Under the pieces are notes generated by a model. That model was not told the DNA's origin, made no database searches, and worked only from the letters and a program-made list of their open reading frames with translations. Position numbers and translations under genes: made by a program. A stretch of DNA of 64,000 bases from Pseudisothecium myosuroides (lineage: Eukaryota > Streptophyta > Bryopsida > Hypnales > Lembophyllaceae): assembly GCA_951799445.1 (NCBI GenBank), contig OX637293.1, positions 7,316,001 to 7,380,000 on the forward strand, written 5' to 3'. Each line of letters starts with the position of its first letter. The first letter of the stretch is position 1. This document shows, one piece after another, positions 46,380 through 56,900 of the stretch.

Positions 46380-47200
46380 TCGTATTGCAATTTCATACCC
46401 AATTTCATACTCAATTTCAAACTTCAACTTCATACCCAATTTTACATGCTCTTTCCAACTGCGAGCTGCACAATCGTACGTTTCACCCAATTCAGCAATT
46501 TCGACTTCTGTCGGAGGATCGCTGGAATTGGTATTCGCGAATCAGTCAATCTGCGGGTGATGTGAGGTAGGCTAACCTATTTAGCATCTGCGCATGGTTC
46601 GAATTATTCGACTTCCTTAGTTTTTGCTTGACAATAAGAAGAGAATTTTAAAGCATGTTAGCACGTCTTTTTTGGACACCGAATGAATGAGCTATTGATT
46701 TTCAAAGTGATGATCAGTCACTGTAAAAAGATTTGAAGAGCGTAGCTGGGCATAGTCCCAATTATTGGATTGCCTTGTTTTCCTGTTGGGTTTCATATTT
46801 CAGTTTCATACCCAATTCCATATTCAATTTCATACTTCAATTTCATACCCAATTTTACATGCTCTTTCCAACTGCGAGGTGCAGAATCGTTTCACCCGAT
46901 TCTGGAATTTCGACTTCTGTCTGAGGATCGCTAATTGGTATTGTCAATCTGCGGGTGATGTAAGGTAGGCTAACCTATTTAGCATCTGCGCATGGTTCCA
47001 ATTATTCGACTCCTTAGTTTTTGCTTGACAATAAGAAGAGGATTCCAACGCATGTTAGCGCGTGTTTATTGGGCACCGAATGAATGTGCTATTGACTTTC
47101 AAAGTGATGTGAAGTGAATCAGTCACTCTAAACAGATTTGAAGAGCGTATCCGGGCATAGTTCCAATTATTAGATTGTCTTGTTTTCTGTTGGGTCTTGT
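46380..47200. repeat. ~400-bp tandem duplication in the ETF-beta promoter/leader region
   Basis: GCATCTGCGCATGGTTC occurs at 46584 and 46982, with long matching stretches on both sides (CATACCCAATTTTACATGCT, GAGGATCGCT, CAGATTTGAAGAGCGTA-like). Each unit contains CTGCGGGTGATGTRAGGTAG, a possible splice donor of a leader exon. Small CATACCCAATT repeats occur inside each unit. Confidence 0.9.
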
Positions 47201-47468
47201 TGACACTTGGAGGAGAATTGCAATGTTTTTTGGACATTGTATGTATGAATTGTGAATTTTCAAATTGCTGATTGTAGGTGTATCTGCAGTCAATTCTAGT
47301 CTCTTTGGGAGAAACTTATTGGGATTGCTTTTGGGTTAGGGTTGGAATTAGGTGTAGGTATCTTTTGCGAGATTGGAATGCTCTGCTTTTATCGTATGTT
47401 TTGGTAACGGTGTCTATCGTTGCAGGTTTGGGTTTTAGGGGCAGCAGCAGTAGTACATTTGTGCAAAG

Positions 47469-49659
47469 ATGAAGATCATGGTGGCCGTCAAGCGAGTCAT
47501 TGATTACGCCGTGAAAATCCGCGTCAAAGCTGACAAGGTGAGTTGCCCTATAATTGCTTCATGTGGCTTTTTTGTCGACATGTGGTTTAGGATGTTAATT
47601 AGCTTGACTGGAGAGCCAGCTAATTAGCCAGCAAATCTCCTCCGTCACCTTTTATGCGAATTCTTTGCAGTAGTATACCTTGCAAGAGTGCTTTCATGTA
47701 AAGCTGAACTAAATCGTTGAATCTGGAGGATGAGGAGACAAAATTTTGTAAGCATCTCAAATTGAAGAGGCCTGGCCATCTTAAGCACCTAGAGATAAGC
47801 AGATCCTCCCATCTTTTGCACCTGGAGATGGGAGCCTATCCCAAGTACTCCAGGAGGGGATTGGGAGGACTGAGTTATGAAAACCTTGGGATTAGGTTAG
47901 TCGTTAAAAGATCGAGGAGTCCTTTCTAGGTTTCTGTACATATATTTCCTTGAGATTCCTGGGCAGGGATTTTAATTGAAGTGGCTAGTGAAACCTCACA
48001 AGCAGGGTCTTTTGGAGAGTACGAGGCCAAAGACATCACTATAATTGGTTGATAATGTTATGATACTCTGAATTGATATAAAATGGGGAGATGAATAGTT
48101 TGAATTGTTTGCCAACCAGACTGGAGTGGAAACCACAAATGTGAAGATGGCAATGAACCCGTTCTGTGAGATAGCGCTGGAGGAGGCATTGCGGCTGCGT
48201 GAGGCCGGCCATGCCAAAGAAGTGGTGGTGGTCTCAATGGGAGGGCCTCATTGCACTGACACATTGCGCACTGGGCTGGCTATGGGTGCGGACCGGGCTA
48301 TTCATGTGTCCACCACTGAGACGCTCTACCCTTTGGCTGTGGCAAAACTACTGCGAAGCCTTGCTGAGTCTGAAAAACCGAACATGCTGTTGCTTGGAAA
48401 ACAGGCAAGTTCGATTGTTCTCCTAATGTTTAGAATTTTCCTGCTCTTCGTATTGAGTATAACATTCTTGAGCAGCGCCTTGAAACTGGTCATCTAGATC
48501 CCTTTTAAACACTCAATCTTGAGCTCATGACAGACTTGCACCGCCACATTCTCAATTGTTTAGAAATTTTCGAGCTCTATGTGCCAAGTGGTCTACGTGA
48601 TTGAATTTTATTTCAATTTGATTATACGGTGATTTACCATTTCTATACGGTGGAGAAGGGTGCACATTGCCAACTGCTCTAGAATGTTATGAACTTCTGT
48701 GGAGAATTAATGAAATGGTTACATCTCGTTGTTGCAGGCCATTGACGATGATGCCAACCAGACTGGGCAGATGGTTGCTGGCTTGTTGCAGTGGCCACAA
48801 GCCACATTCGCGTCCAAGGTCTGTAAACGCCCATCTTTGTCCTGTTGGGCTTGTGCCTTTGGTTACTTTGGGCATGTCAAATTAAGACTGTGTAATATGA
48901 TACATTTAAGGCTGAAAGGCGACTTTTATATGCCTGCTGGTAAGGTTCCGGTGGTGATCCGTCAATGGTGTTTGAAAATTTTGTGTGCAGGTGTCAATGG
49001 AGAAAGGCTCCAGTGCAGTAATTGTTGAGCGGGAAGTGGATGGTGGACTAGAGAGTCTGAAGCTGCAATTGCCTGCTGTTGTCTCGTTAGTATCTTCTGA
49101 ACTCAAACACCGTACACTTTATTAGCCAAATTTTAATGTCGGATCCTATGCGTACCTGTAAATTATATTAATACGTGTCTTAACATTCTATGCAATTGGA
49201 AAACCTGCTGCAGATTCTGTTTGGAGTTGCGCTTCTTCGATGATGTAGACTTGTTATCAATGCTGTAGCCAATCTTCTTCATGATCCATTTGATGCGGCT
49301 TCGAAGCAATGGTTAAAATGAATTGAGAGAATGCGGTTTTGGTTCTACTTAGTTGTTATTGATGTAGGCCGTTGTTTAATACTCATGGACTGTCTGTCAG
49401 AAGATACTGAGATCGCTTGGATGATGATTGTAGGGCTGATCTACGGTTGAACCAGCCCCGTTACGCCACTTTGCCGAATATCATGAAAGCCAAGAAGAAG
49501 CCCATCAGCCAAGTGACCCCGGAGCAGCTTGGAGTGGAAATCAGTTCAGACTTGCGGATTGTGGAGGTAGTGGAACCAGCTCAACGTAAAGCAGGAGTGA
49601 TGGTGGCTTCTGTGGATGAACTTTTGGACAAGCTGAAGAATGAGGCGCATGTTATATAG
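47469..49659 (+). CDS. ETFB: Electron transfer flavoprotein subunit beta
   Basis: Exons 47469-47537, 48120-48404, 48738-48818, 48991-49085 and 49434-49659 give 251 residues, the normal size for the family. The start [20 protein letters not shown] and the block [20 protein letters not shown] are diagnostic. [19 protein letters not shown] and the signature [20 protein letters not shown] follow, then [23 protein letters not shown]-beta pairs with ETF-alpha in the mitochondrial matrix and passes electrons from acyl-CoA and branched-chain or lysine-derived dehydrogenases to ETF:ubiquinone oxidoreductase. There is no cleavable presequence, as usual for this subunit. Intron 2 begins with GC rather than GT (CAG|GCAAGT at 48405). 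The ATG chosen is the family's canonical start. Confidence 0.95.
48405..48737 (+). other. Non-canonical GC-AG intron in the ETF-beta gene
   Basis: Exon 2 ends ...GGAAAACAG and the intron starts GCAAGT; the acceptor is TTGTTGCAG at 48737. Joining here gives [16 protein letters not shown], the exact conserved order. The nearest GT donors would break phase. AG|GCAAGT is the consensus of the rare U2-type GC donors. Confidence 0.88.
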
Positions 49660-51250
49660 ATTCAGTACCACCTGATAGTTTCCACCTACATTTTATCTCG
49701 CGGGTTCAAATGGGGACTGAGAGGTAAGACATTTCCATTTTCTAATTTCCATTTCAGATTTTAGCTCTCTACAATTGTGATGCTTGTGAAGTGCGCTACG
49801 TTGCTTTGATTGGACAGTGGTATTTCAGCCTTTTTTAGCTTCGGTAGGGGTCGCTTTGTTTTTGTATTCTGGATACTCGTAGCTGTACAGCAATTTACCA
49901 CATTGTCAAGATGACACTGAAGTTCATTAACTCCTAAGCTAATGGTTTGTTGAAATAACTTCTCATTTATCCAAAGTATTAATGCCAAGTGCCCAGACTA
50001 AAAATATAAAGTGCACTTTGAGAGCCAATAGTTGGTTATATGAACTTTTGAAGCATATTTCTACTGTTAAAAAATGTGGGGTACAATTTCTTCTTCTATT
50101 GCTAAATTTTGTATCTTCTTTGAAGCTTTTTGAATGATTCCTTCAATTCCTGTTGAGGAAGTGTCCACTTTGAGTCATTTGGGCATTTAGAGGTTATATG
50201 ATGGTTAATGTCATACTGCAATCTTTTGAAAGCATTTACTGATGAGTATTAATCTATCTGCAGATACATAATGCTTGCCTTCAGCATCCTGATTCAGGCC
50301 AACAATCGAAGGCAAGATTGCAGCTTCCGTCCCGGAAATGGAAGGCGGAATTGAACTTTGTAGTGCTTAAAAACTGATCACGAAGATTTGTTGGAGCCGC
50401 AACCTTTGGAACTTTTTAGCGGATGTGACTCTCGACAATTAGAAAATAAAGCTCACATGAACAACATTTGATTATTTTTCTTTGTTTAGGAGTCTCATCT
50501 CTCTACAGTAGTTGCATTCTTATTGTTATCTATCGCAGGTACTCTCCTCAATTCTAATGAATGTTTGGCAAACGTTCTATTCTTAACCTACAAAATAGTG
50601 TATCATACACTAATGAGAACAATTGACCTAGTTTGAATCTAAAAATGCGTTCTTTTGCTAATGTCCTAAAATATACAAATAAGTCTATGAGGACAACCAA
50701 CAATAATCATATTTTTGGTGCACATTAGTAACTAGAAGGTTAATTAGACAAAATACCATGTCATTATTTTCAATTGAAAACATCCATATAATTATATACT
50801 TTTCAGTAGATCAAAGGGCTCACAATGATGAAAAGAGGAATTATAGGTTACAACTTCCACCTAAGTAGCCAATTCAAGAGTGACAATTGCGTCAAAACAT
50901 GACTTTTTAATATTCTAAGTAATTATGGCTAGCTAGTCAAAATCCAAATTCTGTAAAAAGTAGTGACTTAAGTAATTTAGTGCAACATGCAAAGCCCTTT
51001 GTTTTTGCACAATCAAAGTAGAAACCACCCACCCATTTCAATCACTAATGAGGAAAATGAGAATCTATCAAAAACAGGTTGCATAAACTTCATTTGCAAG
51101 GAACCTTCACATATAACCAGATATTACAATTCAGTTCAAAACAACTATTACAAGTATATGATATGGAAACAACTCTAACATGATGCACGCCTAAAGTTTT
51201 TTTTATTGAAAATTCACAAAAATAAATCTTCAATCCCAAAAATAAGTCTT
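49660..51250. other. 3' flank of the ETF-beta gene and spacer
   Basis: Likely 3' UTR, with an alternative downstream exon possible near 50270-50400 (GC-richer patch). Then AT-rich spacer without a supported gene. Confidence 0.4.
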
Positions 51251-51253
51251 TAA

Positions 51254-51462
51254 CCCTTAAATGACGGGCTCATAACCGTGAAAATCATCTATTTTACATT
51301 GTTGGATTAAAATAATGCAAAAGCACTCATTGGAAGTCAAACTATTGTAGATGATCTTCCCTTTCCCCACAAAATTTGGAGAGAATAGTTGCATTTCTGT
51401 CCTACACAGGAGATTCTCTTGTCACTCATCAGCCACAAAACATCTGCTTCAACATTTAAGGG
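51254..51462. mobile_element. Short TTAA-flanked TIR element (209 bp)
   Basis: Ends CCCTTAAATG and CATTTAAGGG with TTAA on both sides (51250-51253, 51463-51466). Internal blocks CAAAAGCACTCATTGGAAGT and ATAGTTGCATTTCTGTCC are shared with degenerate copies at 7340-7790 and 52953-53171. Confidence 0.8.
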
Positions 51463-51466
51463 TTAA

Positions 51467-52948
51467 ATTCTTAATAGTGATAGATATGGGTGTCTACAGT
51501 ACCTTACACCGAGCTAGCATTTGCGCTCTTCACCAACCAAATAAATTTTGCTTGTGCTTGCTCTCTGCGCATTGTAAATTCCTTCAAAGGTAGTAGTGAA
51601 ACTAACCTTGAAAAAGGCTGATAAACACGTCGCAGAAGTGACAAATCTCACACTCAAAATGTAACAAGAAGTGCTAGTTATCGCTTGCCAGTAATAAAGG
51701 AGCAAGCTAGCAATAAAGGAGCTCGAGGGACTCTCAGTTGTAGAAAAAACTCAGCAGTGCAGACAGCTCAACAGGAAGACCGGACTCAGTATGACTATTG
51801 TATAAAGCCAATCACAAAATATGGAATTCAAAACACAAATTCTATCAGCAATTTCAGCACATGCAATTGTAAAAATCAAACAAAAATATACTCCACAATA
51901 CAGACTAGCTAATGTAGTAAAAAAAAATCCAGAATGAGGTTGGCATGTAGGGCAATGTTTTATTGTACATTCAGTATGTCTGTACACATGGAATAAGATC
52001 CTTCAGGGTTAAAAGTATTCAAATGCTTCGAAGATTGGTGCAACCATGGATATAAAAAGCAGAACTTGGAATTGTAAGAAAAATAATAAGACCAAACTTG
52101 CTCATGATAAAAGGTAACCAAGTGACTAACTAAGCAAAAATCACTTGAAAGAGACTGCTTTAGATGCTAAAGCTCCTGAACTTCTCACTCACAATTTTCA
52201 TAAGCTAGAGAATTCTATTTAGTCTTATAACTTTGGAAGGATGATAAATGTTGACTGCACATTATAATTGATGGCATTATATCATACATTTTTGAATATG
52301 TTAGTTTGTTTCTTGTATGTGATTAATGTTTTTTTTTTGTTTCAAGATATATAATGTTTCATAATTAAAGTATGTTTATAAATAATTTTATTAAATTACA
52401 TTAAAAATTAGTAGACATCATTTTCAAAAGGACAATTAATATTAATAAAAATTCAATTCAATGTAATAATATAAAATGGCTTTGGCTAATGCGAAATGCC
52501 ACCTACATTGTGTAGGATTGGTATAATAGCTTTGGTTCTACAATGGCCTACAAGGAATGCCACCTACATTGCATATAATATTTGATAGAAGCTAAATTCA
52601 TAATTCTATATTTAAATTGTTTGAACAAATGTTTTGTCATATTTGGATTAATGAATGAATGCAAAGAAGTTTTTTAAGGAAAAAGGAATCCTATTGCAGA
52701 AAGGGGACATGATACATTATCCTTTATGAAGGACCAACTATCCTACATCAAGGACAAAATTCATAAATTTTTTAATGCCATCAAGTGATTGGTATAGGAT
52801 GACGGATGACGTGGACCTCTCAAGATTAACATGAAAATTTAATTTCAACACTCCTTGCCAAATTGCCCATCATGTATAGTACATACAAATTTTGAATACC
52901 GGTAATTAGAAGACCAAAAAAATGATAATATTTAGTATTGGCCATTAT
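51467..52948. other. AT-rich spacer
   Basis: No gene supported. The overlapping frames at 51514-51987 on both strands show no family features. A duplicated phrase AATGCCACCTACATTG occurs at about 52496 and 52557. Confidence 0.45.
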
Positions 52949-52952
52949 TAAC

Positions 52953-53171
52953 CAATAAACAATATCACGGTCATTTTCTTGTTGATGAATGACAGAATTT
53001 TGCTATATAGGACAAAAGCACAACTATTCATCTTCAAAATTTTGTGTAGAAAGGGGAGATCACAAATAGTAATTTGACCTCCAATGAGTACTTTTGTTTT
53101 TTCCAAAATAGATGATGTCATACAATGCCAAAAGGGATGATTTCCACGGTCACCAACCCGGCATTTAAGGG
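52953..53171. mobile_element. Short TTAA family copy, inverted
   Basis: The right end CATTTAAGGG then TTAA (53172-53175) is clear. The left end TTAACCAATAA at about 52949 is degenerate. Internal CAAAAGCACAACTATTCATC and CCAATGAGTACTTTTG match the 51254 copy in opposite orientation. Confidence 0.6.
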
Positions 53172-53175
53172 TTAA

Positions 53176-53926
53176 CTATATGACCCTTCAAATACATGAC
53201 GGTTTTCAATATATGTTTTTCTCTGAAGTCACTCTTACAGGATTTGTTAATTGTTTCATAGACTATTCAAAACTCTCCAGGTCGAATTGTTAAAAAGGGA
53301 ACACAATATAATTCTTTCCAGGATACAAATCTAATCCAGTTAAACAGAAAATAAATAAGGTTAAACAGAAATCATATATCGGGTTACCTTCGCATCCTTT
53401 GTCAAACCGAAGCAATTACGGGCTTGCCACAGTTGAGATCATTTATCAATGGACTACAAGACAAGAATGTCACGTCAAAACTGGACCATACTGTTTCAGA
53501 CAGGCCCACAAAATTTCTGTATTATACACTTAAAGGTGTCTAAAAGAGTTCTAGGTCCGGCCCTGTAAGTAACAGAGCCCCATGCACCACTAGTAAAGTG
53601 TGCAGCAAGTCAGCTGAGGTTGTCGTAAGCCAGCATATGATTTACAGTAGAGCTTAAATGGACTAGTGCAACAACAGGAGCTTCTCATCTAGGATTTCTG
53701 TGCTTCACAAGGACGCCCCTTGTCTAAGAAGCACATCAGAGGCGCTCAGAACCGAAGAAAGATGCAAAGACATATGGAGGGCGTCCACAACTGATATTTA
53801 CTACTAGATACCTGACTAATTACACCTTCATTTTGGAATCAACGTTCCGTTCATGTGCCATCCTTGGAAATGGAATTGTGCTGACTCGGTGTAGACTCAG
53901 CTCCTTTCCATCCGGTTTCACCACTA
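53176..53926. other. 3' flank of the MOM1-like gene
   Basis: Downstream of the stop on the minus strand. Probably 3' UTR nearest 53926; nothing else recognised. Confidence 0.45.
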
Positions 53927-56900
53927 TCAATCGTCCGAATCTGATAAGTAGATTACATTCTGCGGCATTTCAAGAGTTGCGACATTTGCTACCTGTTCCT
54001 GTGCTCCAGAACGAACTTGGCTTGTCATCTGCACTGGGATTCCTTCAACAATAGGCGCCGAATCTGCTCCAGGATTTGTTTGAGGTGACGCTTGTGAATG
54101 TTGTATCTGATATTCCATTCCAGCAGTAGGCTCAGATAAGTGAGAACTGGGTAAACTTGCACCGGCTGAGCTTACAGTTTCCGAAGGACTTGGAGAATTG
54201 GCTTCTACAGAGGGCATGTTGTTATGAATTATAGCCAATATTGGATCTTGAAACGAAGGTGACGTGGGTGCCAATACTCCAGGTGAAGTACGTGGTTGAG
54301 GTGACCCATTCACATCCATACTCATTTCTGGAGGAACAGATTCCACCTGAGCTCGGGAACTTCCAGTAGCATTGATTCCTACAACGAGAGAACGAAAAAA
54401 ACCTTCATTAGGATAACAATTCCAGCTCTATTGCAACATAAACAACGTATAACCCCCTGTCGTTGCCAAAATTATGAACCTGGCGACCCAGACCATGCTC
54501 AAATCCGATTACTAGATTTTATTTCCTATCATTTTGTAATTTTTGAGGACAGAATTAATTTGAAAGTCAATATAATACGGTCCATAGGTCAAAATCGTAT
54601 AAATACCAAGCACACGCACCCTCCTTGCCAAAAGCTTTCACGTGCCCCGTAGGTAAGTTTCCAATTTCTGTAACTTTTTGAATGGAAAATATGTTGAAAT
54701 TCAACTCTCGCCAGCTAATTTCATGAGAAACCAATCATGAGAAACCAAGTCCATGCACCCCTCCTCACTGAGAGCTTCCTGACAGTGCCTTACCCACTCC
54801 AATGGACCTCACAATTTGTGATGAACATGATAAGAAAAAAAAAAAACTACTATCTGATTGATAATGGGATACAAGTGGAAGCACAGAAACCAGGATAAAT
54901 CCCTACGCAGTAGATTTCTAGGTTAATTAAATATATCCATTGACGTGGCGAATTTGACAATAACTACGAATCCACCACACTTACCTGATCCAACTCCATT
55001 CACACACGCTGCCAACACCGCCATAGCTTCTGACATTGACGACCGTGGCTGCTCATTCTGAGGCATTCCATATCTTGGAGAATGGTGCACAGGAGCAGCA
55101 GATACACGAGTGCTGGAAGTCCCTGGAGGTTGCATGGTAATACCTGTTCTCCCACCCAAAATATGAAAACTTGTCGTCAGTAACATGAACATCCTCAGGA
55201 TTTGGTTTCTACACGGGGTTGGCATGCGGACAGAAGCTTCAGTTTCACAAAGCACGAAACTCCGGGCCATCAGAGCGTTGGGTACGTGAAAAATAATGAA
55301 CTTCCGAACACTCAGATAAACGAGCCATACCAGAACCCGCGTTGACAATGTTTGCGGTACTCCGAGAAATAGTGGCATGTACTGGGACCACAGTAGTTCG
55401 AGGCCTTCCTGAAATCTGTTGAGGAGCTTGTTGGTTTACTAGAGGTTGCGCAGCGGTTTGGGTAGCCAGCCCTGCAAAAACGGCTGCAATAGACCCACTC
55501 ATCATGCAAGCGCTCAACCTCGAGCACAGTTAACCCATCAAGGGCGAAAAAGCCCAAATTGAACCTCATGAAATTTGTAGCACTTTTGAGTAGAGGTCAT
55601 ATGAACTTTTTTGGTTTATTTCCTGCCCAACACACGCAATGTTCACTGATTCTGATGATGTAAAATTTGGTTCAGTCTGAATTATAATTTCCACAATAAG
55701 TTCATTTCAATTGGTCATTTTATAACCATGAAATTTCATTTCATCAGGGGTTTACAAAAGGACAAGGTCCTATGGACGACAAAAGAAACTTCAACTTCGA
55801 AGGCAAGACAAAGTGAAGACAACACAATAACGCAGCAAGTTTAATGACGCAATTGCTACCTGCACGAGCGGCAAGTTCTTCTCGAAGCTTAAGAGCCTCT
55901 GCCAACTGTCTATTCCACTCCACTTTCAAAATATTCAGTTGTACTTCTTGCTGGCGCCTGGTAAAAGAGCGATGTTTCTCCACAAGTAAAGCTTCGTATT
56001 TCTTATGGAGAATCTCTGCTTCTCTGTCATACTGGGCTTTTATCCTTTGAGCCTGTCAATAGAAAAACAAAGTTAAGGAAATAACTGGGTTTATATTCTT
56101 GATGAAGGAGAACGAATCTTTACTGCAGGTAATCAGGTGGAGTAAAATCAAGATTTCTTCAACAAGCTAAGCTCTTACAAGAGTAAATTCACACAGGTAA
56201 GACGGTTAACCCCTAAAGGACCCTTGTCCCTTCGGGGGACAAATGAGATTTCAGGCAGGTACCTACGGGCTGAGTTTTGTTGTGATTTTTTGAAACTATT
56301 TTTGAGGATAGAAAAATTGATAAGCTTTGTGAGAATATAATTTTTTTCACAATCAGTGCCTGAGATCAAAAGTTATGACCAAATAAGCTCAAAACAGGGG
56401 GGACAGGGGGCAGCAACAAAAATTTGCAAAGATTTGAATTTTTTTTTTTGAATTTTTTTTCTTCATAGATTATATTTTGTCTATTTGGAAAGCTTTGATT
56501 CATTTCATTTGGATTTGTTATGAAAAAGTTACAGACAATCTTGTTTTTCAGGCAATTAGAGCATCTTCTTGAAAAAAATAACTTGTAGGATTCATTTTTG
56601 AATGCAATTTTTGCAATTTAAGAAAAAAAAGAAGTTCCCATGGTTTAGTTTACTTGCTAAAAAAATCTCATCATTGGGATTAGTGCATTTTGATTCCATC
56701 TAAAAGATATTAATATTTTAGATTTTTCTTCTATCTTGTACCTACTTCTACTTAACAATCTATTTAAGAATGAAAATTAAGTTTTTTTGAATATTTTTTT
56801 TTTTCCTAGACCCTCAACTCAATTCTCCACTGTAAAGATTTAAAGTTCAAAACTCTGTAGTGCAAAAATTTAAAGTTTAAAATGTTCAAAGTCAAAAAAT

